The position numbers and the translations under genes were made by a program. A DNA stretch of 58,774 nucleotides from the NCBI GenBank assembly GCA_021807105.1, contig JAKAPL010000019.1:1-58774 (forward strand), written 5' to 3'. This stretch comes from Myxococcales bacterium (GTDB lineage Bacteria > Myxococcota > Myxococcia > Myxococcales > JAKAPL01). Positions 16,398-23,912 of the stretch are shown one piece after another (position 1 is the first letter of the stretch; every line of letters starts with the position of its first letter). The notes under the pieces were generated by a model. That model did no database searches and had not been told where the DNA came from. It saw only the letters and a program-made list of their open reading frames with translations.

Positions 16398-17147
16398 GTG
16401 AATCCGGCTCTGCCCGCCTTGCTCGTGGCGTTCCTGCGCGGCGCGATGCCCGTCTCCGTCGCCGTCGTCCCCGTGGACGTCGGAGCGGGGGTCGACCAGG
16501 CCGTCGCACCCCGGATCGAGGCCCTCCTTTCGCAGCTCCTCCGGGACCGGCACGCCAGAGTGATCGACGCGCCGAAGGTCCGCGCCAGGCTCGGCGCCGA
16601 ACGCGTCTGGAGGTTGTGGCGTTGCCCCGACGCCGCATGCCTGCGGGCGGGAGGGGCGGCGCTGCCCGCCGACGCGCTGCTCGTCGCGAGCGTCTCGTTG
16701 ATCGGCGCGAACATGGCGCTGGAGATGCAGTTCCTCCGGCTGCGCGGCCCTCCCCGCGCCGCAGTCGCGATGAGGTCGGCGCGGGTCGACCTCGCCCGCT
16801 CGTTGCACGAGGCGACGGCCTCTGCGATGAACGAGCTGTGGCCGGCGCCGCGGCCCGCCCCGGCGGGGGCGCTCGCGAAGCCTCCCCCGTCGATCCTCGC
16901 GGTCCCGCGCCACGCGGCGCCGTGGTGGCTCGCCGGCGGGGGACTCATCGTCGCGGTCCTCGGCGCCGGCCTCGTCGACTACGCGCTCGGCGAGAGTCAC
17001 CCGGTGACCCAGCAAGGGGTCACGCGGTACACGTACACTTGGGCCCAGGCGAGGCTCGCGAACACCGAGGGGACGGCCGGGGAAGCCGTCTTCGCGCTGG
17101 GCGTGGCCGCGGGGATCGGCGGCCTCGCCTGGGGGCTCGCCCAGTGA
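16398..17147 (+). CDS. Hypothetical membrane-anchored protein
   Basis: The family is not recognised. It starts at GTG 16398, 18 bases after the GH57 stop. A weak N-terminal hydrophobic segment (LPALLVAFLRGAMPVSVAVV) may be a signal sequence. Residues 30-150 form a mixed alpha/beta domain containing a CPDAAC pair. Two C-terminal hydrophobic segments follow (WWLAGGGLIVAVLGAGLVDYAL near 175 and an Ala/Gly-rich one at the very end). The arrangement, a periplasmic domain followed by membrane helices, occurs in Myxococcota envelope proteins of unknown role. It is 249 residues long, with 21 bases to the next gene. Confidence 0.6.
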   Translation: MNPALPALLVAFLRGAMPVSVAVVPVDVGAGVDQAVAPRIEALLSQLLRDRHARVIDAPKVRARLGAERVWRLWRCPDAACLRAGGAALPADALLVASVSLIGANMALEMQFLRLRGPPRAAVAMRSARVDLARSLHEATASAMNELWPAPRPAPAGALAKPPPSILAVPRHAAPWWLAGGGLIVAVLGAGLVDYALGESHPVTQQGVTRYTYTWAQARLANTEGTAGEAVFALGVAAGIGGLAWGLAQ

Positions 17148-17168
17148 ACCCATGAGAGGAGGTACGCC

Positions 17169-18032
17169 ATGCCGAACCTCGAGCTGACCGAGAAGAAGGA
17201 GCTGTCGAGCTTCCGGCGCGCGGCGCTGGGGACGTGGAGCACCGTCGGCGATCCGTCGGTCTACGGGACAATCGAGCTCCGCATGGAACCGGCCCTCGCC
17301 TACCTCGAGGCCTACCGTACGGCGACGGGCAAACGGCTCACGGTGACCCACCTCGTCGCCAAGGCCGTCGCCGCGGCGCTCGCCCGCATGCCGGATGCGA
17401 ACGCGATCCTCCGCCGGCACCGGATCTACTTGCGCAAGCGGATCGCCGTCTTCATGCAGGTCCTGATGTCGGACGAGGGCGAGCAGAAGATCGACCTGTC
17501 CGGGGTGACGATCCAGGACGTGAACGAGAAGACGCTCGGCCAGTTGATCGACGAGGTCGAGGAGCGGGTGCGCAAGGTCCGGGCACGGCAGGACCCGGAG
17601 CTGGAGAAGGCGCGCTCGGCCCTGCGCTTCATCCCCTACGCCCTGCTCCACCCGTTCTTCCGCCTCATGGGGTTCCTGCTCTACACGCTCAACCTCGACC
17701 TCCGCTGGGCGGGCTTGCCCAAGGACGGCTTCGGATCGGTGATGATCACCAACATCGGGTCGCTCGGCCTCGACCAGGCCTACGTGCCGCTCGTCCCCTA
17801 CTCACGGGTCCCGCTGCTCGTCGCCATGGGCGCCATCCACGACGCGCCGGTCGTCGAGGAGGGTGCCGTCACGGCCGGGAAGGTCATGAAGCTCAACGCG
17901 ACCTTCGACCACCGCTTGCTCGACGGCATGCACGCGGCCATCATGGTCCGGACTCTCCGCGAGTTCTTCGAGCGCCCCTTCGAGCGGTTCGACCCGCTCC
18001 CCTCTGCCGAGCTCGCGCGGTCGGTTCCTTGA
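17169..18032 (+). CDS. Stand-alone 2-oxoacid dehydrogenase acyltransferase (E2) catalytic domain
   Basis: The 287-residue protein has the CoA-dependent acyltransferase fold of E2 subunits, with the active-site motif FDHRLLDG near residue 245 (His acting as base, Asp/Gly following). There is no lipoyl domain and no E1/E3-binding domain, so it cannot serve as the core of a normal dehydrogenase complex. A central insert containing IPYALLHPFFRLMGFLLYTLNL looks membrane-associating. Such truncated E2-like proteins are annotated in several proteobacteria without known substrates. GAGGAGGT precedes the ATG. It lies just upstream of phaR, which hints at a role in acyl-CoA or PHA metabolism, as inference only. 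Confidence 0.8.
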   Translation: MPNLELTEKKELSSFRRAALGTWSTVGDPSVYGTIELRMEPALAYLEAYRTATGKRLTVTHLVAKAVAAALARMPDANAILRRHRIYLRKRIAVFMQVLMSDEGEQKIDLSGVTIQDVNEKTLGQLIDEVEERVRKVRARQDPELEKARSALRFIPYALLHPFFRLMGFLLYTLNLDLRWAGLPKDGFGSVMITNIGSLGLDQAYVPLVPYSRVPLLVAMGAIHDAPVVEEGAVTAGKVMKLNATFDHRLLDGMHAAIMVRTLREFFERPFERFDPLPSAELARSVP

Positions 18033-18095
18033 CGCCCCCCGGCCGCCCACGGACAATGACGTGATGCGGCATGGAGAGCGCGAGGAGGTCTTGCG

Positions 18096-18710
18096 ATGAG
18101 CGAACGGACGGAGGCGGAGCCGGCCGCAGGCGCGCCGCGTGTCATCAAGCGTTACGCGAACCGCAAGCTCTACGACACCGCGCAGAGCCGCTACGTCACG
18201 CTCGACGAGATCGGCGAACTGGTGAAGGAGGGGGCCGAGGTCCAGATCGTCGACAACAAGACCAAGGACGACCTGACCGCGGTCACCCTCGCCCAGATCA
18301 TCCTCGAGGAGGAGAAGAAGAAGAGCCGGATGCCGCTAGCGGTGCTGCGCGGGATGATCCGCAGCGGCGGGGAGACGCTCTCGGACCTCATCCAGAAGGG
18401 GGTCTCCCCGCGGTGGGCATCGCTGCGGGAGGGGGCCGAACGGGGCCTCACGCGGATCAAGCGCGAGGGCGCCCTCGAGAAGCCGCGCGAGCTGCTCGGC
18501 TCGACGCAGATCGCTCTCCAGGAGTGGCAGAAGCGGGTGGACGAACGCATCCACCAGGCGCTCGCGGCCATGACCACGCTCACCGCCCAGCGGGGTGAGC
18601 TGCGCCACCTCGGCAAGCGGCTCGACGATCTGGACGAGAGGCTACGGGCGCTGGAGGCGGAGAAGAAGTCGCCAGCCCATCTGGACGAAACTCGCGGGAC
18701 AAGTCGTTGA
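18096..18710 (+). CDS. phaR: Polyhydroxyalkanoate synthesis regulator PhaR
   Basis: PhaR binds PHA and DNA and represses phasin genes until granules form. The N-terminal PHB-accumulation regulatory domain is clear: VIKRYANRKLYDT near 15-27, then LDEIGELVKEG and VDNKTKDDLTAVTLAQII. The C-terminal half is a long coiled coil ending LGKRLDDLDERLRALEAE. GAGGAGGT precedes the ATG. The last few residues (GTSR) and the stop fall inside a partial copy of the MITE-like element, so the tail may have been altered by its insertion. The convergent parA/phasin-like unit on the other strand is a plausible target. Confidence 0.9.
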   Translation: MSERTEAEPAAGAPRVIKRYANRKLYDTAQSRYVTLDEIGELVKEGAEVQIVDNKTKDDLTAVTLAQIILEEEKKKSRMPLAVLRGMIRSGGETLSDLIQKGVSPRWASLREGAERGLTRIKREGALEKPRELLGSTQIALQEWQKRVDERIHQALAAMTTLTAQRGELRHLGKRLDDLDERLRALEAEKKSPAHLDETRGTSR

Positions 18711-18843
18711 AGTCGTAAGGAGGCAGGCCGCCCACGGAAGGGAGGAGCGAGCACGCCCCATGTCGCTGTAAGGGTGGCAAGCTCCCTTTCTCACGCGCGG
18801 GATCGAACGCCGCAGCAGCCGGACCTTGAAGAAAGACGGGCTC
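18698..18843. mobile_element. MITE-like element, partial copy 3
   Basis: Matches the interior and right end of the elements at 4188 and 43380 (reverse orientation to the latter). Shared blocks are an AAGTCGTT block, GAGCGAGCAC, CCCATGTCG, GGTGGCAAG, GCGCGGGATCG, GACGCCGCAGCAGCCGGACC-like and AAGACGGG near 18832. The left terminal repeat is missing. It covers the end of phaR and reaches the end of parA. Confidence 0.6.
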
Positions 18844-19624
18844 AGGAGGCGGCGCGGGCGGGGGCGCCTGAGACGACGAGCTCCTTGCCGATCGCCGCGA
18901 GCATCTGCGCGCCGGACGAGCCCGGGGCGTACTCCCAGATGGTCTGGCCGTGGGACTGAGCCTCATCGATCCGCACGTTGTAGCCGAGCACCGTCGAGGT
19001 CACCCTCCCGGGGAAACGCTCGCGCAGCTTTTCGAGGATTGCGTCGGCGAGCGCGGTCTTCCGGTAGAACGTCGGCACCACCAGGGAGACGCGCAGCACC
19101 GGGTGATCATGCTCCTCGCGCACCCGCCGGACGGTGTCGAGGATCTCCGCGCAGCCGTCCAGCGCGAAGTAGGTCAGGGCCACCGGGACGACGACCTCCT
19201 CAGCCGCGAGCATGACGTTCAGCGTCGCGAGCCCCATGGAGGGCGGCGCGTCGAAGACCACGAAGTCGTAGCCCTGGAGGCCACGCAGCCGCTCCGCGAG
19301 CCGGCCCGCCCGGTCGCGCGCGCCAGCGAGCCGCTCGGGCAGCTCCGCGAGCGACTTGTTCGCCGGCAGGAGGTGCAGGCCCGGGATCGCGGTCTGCCGC
19401 AGGACGCTCGTGATCGTGACCTGCCCGTCGACGAGCAGGTCCTGGATCGTCGGCGACAGCCCCCGCACGTCGATCCCGAGCGACTTGCCGGCGTGCCCCT
19501 GCGTGTCCAGGTCGCACAGCAGCACGCGCCGGCCCTTCTCGCGAGCGAGCCAGGCGGCGAGGTTCACCGCGAGGGTCGTCTTCGCGGTCCCCCCCTTCTC
19601 GTTGATGAAGGCGATCCGGCGCAT
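18842..19624 (-). CDS. ParA/Soj-family ATPase, orphan, next to PHA genes
   Basis: The protein has a deviant Walker A, KGGTAKTT, at residues 10-17 with the signature first Lys. A Walker A' LLCDLDTQG lies near 35-43 and a Walker B-like VVFDAPPS near 108-115. It is 260 residues long, typical for short ParA proteins that lack an N-terminal DNA-binding domain and move cargo over the nucleoid. There is no parB or parS-like array beside it. Instead it follows a small phasin-like gene (stop 16 bases upstream) and faces phaR. The inferred role is spacing or segregation of PHA granules, by analogy with ParA-type positioning of other cellular cargos. Confidence 0.85.
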   Translation of the reverse strand: MRRIAFINEKGGTAKTTLAVNLAAWLAREKGRRVLLCDLDTQGHAGKSLGIDVRGLSPTIQDLLVDGQVTITSVLRQTAIPGLHLLPANKSLAELPERLAGARDRAGRLAERLRGLQGYDFVVFDAPPSMGLATLNVMLAAEEVVVPVALTYFALDGCAEILDTVRRVREEHDHPVLRVSLVVPTFYRKTALADAILEKLRERFPGRVTSTVLGYNVRIDEAQSHGQTIWEYAPGSSGAQMLAAIGKELVVSGAPARAAS

Positions 19625-19640
19625 TCCCCGGACCGCGGCG

Positions 19641-19964
19641 TCAGGCCTGCGCCTGCGGGACCGACGGCCGCGCCTCGACGAGTTCGTCGACCTTCTGGTC
19701 GACGGAGGTGAGGATCCGCTCCAGGTCGTCGAGCCGGTTCTGCAGCGCCCGCACGTCGCGCGTGGAGGGCAGGTTCATCGCCGAGAGCGCGATCCGGAGG
19801 TTCTTGTCCATGAAGCCCTTCGCGGTCAGCGCCCGCTGGACCGCCCCCTGGAGCATCGACGCGAAGCGGTCGCTGGAGAGGAGCCGGGTCACGGCCTTGC
19901 CGACCTGCGCCTCGCCCTTGGCCACGAGCTTGCCGACCAGCGGATAGGTCTTGATCATCGCCAT
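19641..19964 (-). CDS. Small phasin-like or ParA-partner protein, 107 residues
   Basis: The family is not firmly recognised. The start ATG 19964 is chosen because GAGGTGG lies 8 bases upstream; a GTG three codons earlier would overlap that site. Residues 5-65 are amphipathic helix. The C-terminal region, LQNRLDDLERILTSVDQKVDEL, is a heptad coiled coil that closely resembles the PhaR tail (LGKRLDDLDERLRALE), suggesting it oligomerises with PhaR or with itself on PHA granules. As the first gene of the parA unit it is the natural candidate for the cargo adaptor that couples ParA to granules. No signal peptide or membrane helix is seen. Confidence 0.65.
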   Translation of the reverse strand: MAMIKTYPLVGKLVAKGEAQVGKAVTRLLSSDRFASMLQGAVQRALTAKGFMDKNLRIALSAMNLPSTRDVRALQNRLDDLERILTSVDQKVDELVEARPSVPQAQA

Positions 19965-20012
19965 GTTCGCCACCTCATTATCGGGCGCGCATGCTGCGCC
20001 CGGGGAGACGCC

Positions 20013-20053
20013 CTGTCAAGACGTCGGCTTGACAGACGTCGGCGCGCGACGTC
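20013..20053. promoter_or_regulatory. Candidate operator/promoter of the parA unit: three GACGTC palindromes
   Basis: GACGTC occurs at 20020-20025, 20035-20040 and 20048-20053, spaced 15 and 13 bp apart, 56-90 bp upstream of the phasin-like start. A minus-strand TTGACA (20019-20014) overlaps the first palindrome, with a poor CAGCAT 17 bp further. A repressor such as PhaR could bind here; this is inference. Confidence 0.35.
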
Positions 20054-20414
20054 GGCGCGCCAGCGTCGTTGCGCCACTCCCCAATCCGTCCGCAAAGGGC
20101 TTTGGGGGCGGTGGGGTGGCGGCCCAGACGACGCCGGCGGAGGGCGGTGGGAGCAGTGGCCCCGGCGGTGAGGCCTGCTCGGCCGACCTTCAGGGATAGG
20201 GTCGCTGCCTTTTGAGCTCCAACGGAAGGGCCCGCTTGGGGCTCTCTTGGAGCATCGAGTCCTGATCGATCGTCGCGATCTTCTGCGGCGTGCCCCAGCA
20301 TCGCGCCAGCCTCTCGTCCGCCTGCAACCTCCTCGGGGGCGTCGGGCCCGTTCTTGCCGCCCGGCTACGTCCCATGCCACACTTCGGTGCGGCCTTCGCC
20401 GCCCGGTGGTCCCC

Positions 20415-21434
20415 ATGGACGACGAAAAAGAGTTTCCCCTCGAACACCTCGACGCCATCCGGCGCCAGGACCTCGCCCACGTCTCGAGGTCGATGACGCT
20501 CGAGGACCTGGAGAAGATGAAGCTCGCCGAGGAGGTCTTCGACCTCCACTACCGGCGGCGCACGCGCAACAGCATGCTCGTCGTCGTGGCCCAGATGCTC
20601 CTGGGCTTGGTCGCGATCGGCGGTGTCTTCCAGAACGCCTTCCAGAACTACGAGAACAACAAGGAGCAGGCGCAGCAGCAGAAGGCCGATCAGGAGCGCT
20701 GGGAGCGGGAGTTCGATCGGGCCCGGGAGACCGACAAGTCGCAAGCCTTCTTCAAGACGAGCGCCCTGGCGACGGACAAGGACAATCCGGACAAGCGGAT
20801 CGTCGGCTACTCGCTCCTCCAGGAGTTCGTCCGGGACGGCGAGTACAACGCCAAGGCCACGCTCCTCCTCGAGACGGCCCTCCAGCAGGAGTTGGCCCGG
20901 AACACGGCCTCCAACCTCGGCGAAGACTCGCGGTCAGCGGTCACGGCCATCCTGATGTCGCTCGCCGGCACCGACGATTGCAAGGCGCTCGAGCAGACGG
21001 CGCGGAGTGTCGACCAACTCGCGAAGCGGCTCGCGAGCGGCCACAACGCGGCGGAGGCGAGCGAGGTCTTCGATCTCTACGTCCGCCTGCTCGCCGGCCG
21101 CGCGCCGCTCGTCTGCAGCTCGTTCGCCGACATCCGGCGGGTCTGGACGCCGCTGCGCGAGGCGCTCCAGAAGAACCCGGCGCTCGGCGGCCTCCCGGCC
21201 GGGACGGCGACGCCCGAGGCGGCCGCCAGACGGATCGCCGAGATCCTGCGGGACAGTTGCCTGCGCGAACTCCGGATCGCCGGCAGCTCCGACTGCGACG
21301 AGGTGATTCGCCGGTATGTGCAGCGCTGCGAGCGGCGCGCCGCGACAAGCGGGCCCGCGCCGGCGTGCGAGGTCATCGAGCAGACCGCGAAGGACCTCGC
21401 GGCCGGGGGGGCCACGCCCCCCGAGAAGGGGTGA
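20415..21434 (+). CDS. Hypothetical single-pass membrane protein with coiled coil
   Basis: The family is not recognised. It is 339 residues long, starting at ATG 20415. A polar N-terminal helix is followed by one membrane segment (MLVVVAQMLLGLVAIGGVF, about 58-76), then a coiled-coil stretch rich in Gln/Glu/Lys (NNKEQAQQQKADQERWEREFDRARE). The long helical domain that follows has six or so Cys residues, several in the pattern CKALEQ, VCSSF, CLREL, CDEVI, CERR. The Cys content of the distal domain suggests disulfides or metal binding in the periplasm. It stands alone between the parA unit and convergent genes. A 450-base gap upstream holds the GACGTC cluster and one CCCAATCCGTCCG repeat at 20079-20093. 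Confidence 0.65.
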   Translation: MDDEKEFPLEHLDAIRRQDLAHVSRSMTLEDLEKMKLAEEVFDLHYRRRTRNSMLVVVAQMLLGLVAIGGVFQNAFQNYENNKEQAQQQKADQERWEREFDRARETDKSQAFFKTSALATDKDNPDKRIVGYSLLQEFVRDGEYNAKATLLLETALQQELARNTASNLGEDSRSAVTAILMSLAGTDDCKALEQTARSVDQLAKRLASGHNAAEASEVFDLYVRLLAGRAPLVCSSFADIRRVWTPLREALQKNPALGGLPAGTATPEAAARRIAEILRDSCLRELRIAGSSDCDEVIRRYVQRCERRAATSGPAPACEVIEQTAKDLAAGGATPPEKG

Positions 21435-21477
21435 GGCTCCCGCTCACCCCCAATCCGTCCGCAGGAAGCCTCACCCC
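21428..21477 (+). repeat. Dispersed CCCAATCCGTCCG repeat forming a hairpin at the gene end
   Basis: GGGGTGAGGCT (overlapping the stop codon of the preceding gene) pairs with AGCCTCACCCC at 21467-21477, with CCCAATCCGTCCG in the loop. The block from CCCAATCCGTCCG to GAAGCCTCACCCCG recurs at 40655-40684, and its first part at 20079-20093. It may act as a terminator, but no T run follows. Confidence 0.55.
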
Positions 21478-21559
21478 GGTGATGCGCGGCCCTGTCCGGC
21501 GGGAAGGGTTCAGCTCCCCAGCTTCGCTCTTGGCCCCAGAAGCAGACGCGCCCTTATCA

Positions 21560-22294
21560 TCAGAACAGCGCGCTCACGACCGGCACGACGATCGCTGGGA
21601 GCGGGCCGGGCGAGGGGGCCTGCGCGGTCACGGGCGGCGGATCGCCGTCCCCGTACGCTGGGCGTCCAAGCCGCCAGCGGGGGCGAAGCCGCTTGGTTTG
21701 GGTCTGCGTACCGACCGTGATCCCCGAGGCGAGGGCGGCCGCGGCGATCCCCCAGACGATCGCTCCTTCCGGAGCGAGCCAGGCGAGGAACCAGAAGACG
21801 AGGCCCCCAATGATGCTGCCCGAGTACGCGCCGACCAACGTCCAGGCGTACCGCGGATAGAACCATGGCGACAGGCTGCCGACCCCCGCGACCAGCAGTG
21901 CGTCGAGCAACGGGTGCACGAGCTCCCACGCCATCGCGGCGAGGAGGTAATCAGCACTCGGGGCCGAGAAGCTGCCGTAGTAGGGGAAGTACCAGGGTGA
22001 GTAGCCGCTGTAGGAGAGGAGCGCGAGCGTCCCGGCCCCCTCCCCGAGTCGCAGCCCCCAGTCGAGCAGGAATTCGATCAATGAGAGCCCCGGCTCCTCG
22101 CGCCGCACGAGGAGGACACCAGACCCGCCGCCGTCGAGACCAGCGAGGCCCGCTGGCTCCGCGAGGAGGGGATCGAACGACGGCGGCGTCAGGACCAGCG
22201 GTCCCACTGGGAGCGCCCGCGCCGGGCAGGGGGCCGCGGCGAGGAGCGCCGCCCCGAGAACCGCCCACCCGGAGGCGCCGCCAGTCGGTGACAT
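21560..22294 (-). CDS. Hypothetical exported multi-pass membrane protein
   Basis: The family is not recognised. It is 244 residues from ATG 22294; a longer frame to 22465 would overlap the end of the histidine kinase gene and is rejected. An N-terminal signal sequence ends near ARALPVG. A Pro/Gly-rich region follows, then several hydrophobic segments (ADYLLAAMAWELVHPLLDALLVAGV; the GSIIGGLVFWFLAWLAP helix; VWGIAAAALASGI) and a basic/Pro-rich tail. Aromatic-rich loops (YSPWYFPYYG, PWFYPRYAW) suggest an envelope location. It follows the histidine kinase by 49 bases on the same strand and may be co-transcribed. Confidence 0.6.
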   Translation of the reverse strand: MSPTGGASGWAVLGAALLAAAPCPARALPVGPLVLTPPSFDPLLAEPAGLAGLDGGGSGVLLVRREEPGLSLIEFLLDWGLRLGEGAGTLALLSYSGYSPWYFPYYGSFSAPSADYLLAAMAWELVHPLLDALLVAGVGSLSPWFYPRYAWTLVGAYSGSIIGGLVFWFLAWLAPEGAIVWGIAAAALASGITVGTQTQTKRLRPRWRLGRPAYGDGDPPPVTAQAPSPGPLPAIVVPVVSALF

Positions 22295-22343
22295 CGCGCA
22301 ACCATGCTTCCGCGCGGTCCGGACCACAAGGCCAGCGGGCGCG

Positions 22344-23675
22344 TCACGCGCTCGCACCGAGCGGAGGCGATGTCTCCCGGCGGAGCGCCGGCAGCCGAAT
22401 CGTGAAGCGGCTTCCCTGCCCCCTCTCGCTCGCGACCTCGATGCGCCCCCCGTGCTCCGCGACAATCTCGCGGACGACCGACAATCCGAGCCCGGTGCCT
22501 TCGCCCGCCCCCTTCGTCGTGAAGAACGGCTCGAAGATCCGCCGGCGGGTCACCTCGTCCATGCCGCAGCCCGTGTCCGAGACCTCGACCACGACCTCGG
22601 CGCCTTCGGCGCGGGTGGTCACGGTGATCGTGCCCTCCGGGTAGTCTTGCAACGCGTGGGCCGCGTTCACGACGAGGTTCAGGACGACCTGCGAGATCCG
22701 CCTCGGCCGCCCGAGGACGGGCGGCAGCCCACCGAGGTTGCGGACGAGCATCCAGGGGCCACGCGCCTGGATCCGGGCGATGCGGAGCGTCGCCTCGATC
22801 TCCTGGTTCAGGTCGAAGGGCTCCATCCGCGGCGCGTCGTCCCGGCCGAAGCGGCGCAGGTCGGAGACGATCGCCCCGATGCGATGGATGCCGTCGAGCG
22901 TCTCGTCGATCAGCTCCTCCCAGGGGTTGCGGGCGGCGGCCGGCATGCCGGGCAGCGCGACGAGCCGTCGCTGAAGAATGGTGACGTTCGCGTCGACGAA
23001 CATCAGCGGGTTGTTGATCTCGTGGACGATCTGCGCGGCGAACGTGCCGAGGCAGGCGAGCTTCTGCTGGCGCATGGCCGCCTCGTGCGCGGCCTGGAGC
23101 TGCCCTTGCGCCCGCTCCAACTCGTGCCGGCGGGCGATGGTTTCGTCCACGAGCCTCGCCACGGCCTTCGTTCGCTCGTGGATGAAGACGACGGCGACGA
23201 TGAGGCCGGCTCCTTCCACCAGGGAACCGGGCGGGACATGATCCAGAAACGCGGCGCCGGCGCCCGTGCCGGCGAGGAGGATCCCGGCCCGGACGAGCGA
23301 GTCGTTCCCTGGCCGCTGCGCCATGCGAATGACCACGAGCAGGACGAAGGCCGCGACCCCGGGGCCCCACCCCGCGAGGTGGCCGACGACGATCGTCACC
23401 CCGAGATTCCATGCGACCCGGACGGCCTCGGCGGCCCCCGCTCCGAAGAGACCATGAAGGCGGCGAATCAACCCATCGTTCACCAGGGTACCGAGACCAA
23501 AGAGCGCGGTGAGGACGCCCGCCTGGAGGAGGCGCGGCCAGACGCTCGTCACGATCAACAACTCCACGGCGACGAAACCAAGGAGGACCATCCGCGTCTC
23601 GGATGCCTCGATCTGCGACCAACGTCTCCGCCGGTGCTCGCCGGGAGGGGCCGTCGATACGGAGTCGTCTTCCAT
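22344..23675 (-). CDS. Membrane sensor histidine kinase
   Basis: The 443-residue protein starts at ATG 23675 with GGAGGT 9 bases upstream. About five or six hydrophobic helices span residues 28-165, with no recognised sensor fold. A coiled-coil linker (about 175-205) leads to the H box FAAQIVHEINNPL with His218. The ATPase part has NLVVNAAHAL (N box), VSDTGCGM (G1), FEPFFTTKGAGEGTGLGLSVV (F/G2 boxes, given here in part) and a final beta strand RFTIRLP. It is intact and should autophosphorylate. No response regulator gene lies nearby, so its partner is unlinked. The signal is unknown. Confidence 0.88.
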   Translation of the reverse strand: MEDDSVSTAPPGEHRRRRWSQIEASETRMVLLGFVAVELLIVTSVWPRLLQAGVLTALFGLGTLVNDGLIRRLHGLFGAGAAEAVRVAWNLGVTIVVGHLAGWGPGVAAFVLLVVIRMAQRPGNDSLVRAGILLAGTGAGAAFLDHVPPGSLVEGAGLIVAVVFIHERTKAVARLVDETIARRHELERAQGQLQAAHEAAMRQQKLACLGTFAAQIVHEINNPLMFVDANVTILQRRLVALPGMPAAARNPWEELIDETLDGIHRIGAIVSDLRRFGRDDAPRMEPFDLNQEIEATLRIARIQARGPWMLVRNLGGLPPVLGRPRRISQVVLNLVVNAAHALQDYPEGTITVTTRAEGAEVVVEVSDTGCGMDEVTRRRIFEPFFTTKGAGEGTGLGLSVVREIVAEHGGRIEVASERGQGSRFTIRLPALRRETSPPLGASA

Positions 23676-23912
23676 CGCGATGGGACCTCCTCGGGAGACG
23701 CCTCGGGCGCCACCCTCGACAAGAACCTTGCTCGTCTCCCCAGCGCCAGCAAGATTTGCGCCGAGAGATCGCGACGGCCGGCCACCGACCGGCGCGCCTC
23801 GACCGGTCTTCAGCAAGTTCGTGGTGTTACAGCCGCTGGGTGAATGGACCCGAGGTTCCCGCACCACCAAGCCATTCGAGCGGCGTGCGTGGGGTTCGTC
23901 GCGACCCGTGGG

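Noticed and set aside
13263-17651. A minus-strand open frame of 1462 codons
   Set aside because: Antisense to POT, GH57 and E2, all clearly real; no recognisable motifs.
17169-18032. E2 component of a pyruvate or 2-oxoglutarate dehydrogenase complex
   Set aside because: There is no lipoyl or subunit-binding domain and no E1/E3 genes beside it.
18842-19624. Chromosome-partition parA with parB/parS
   Set aside because: No parB is adjacent and no parS-like palindrome was seen; the PHA context fits better.
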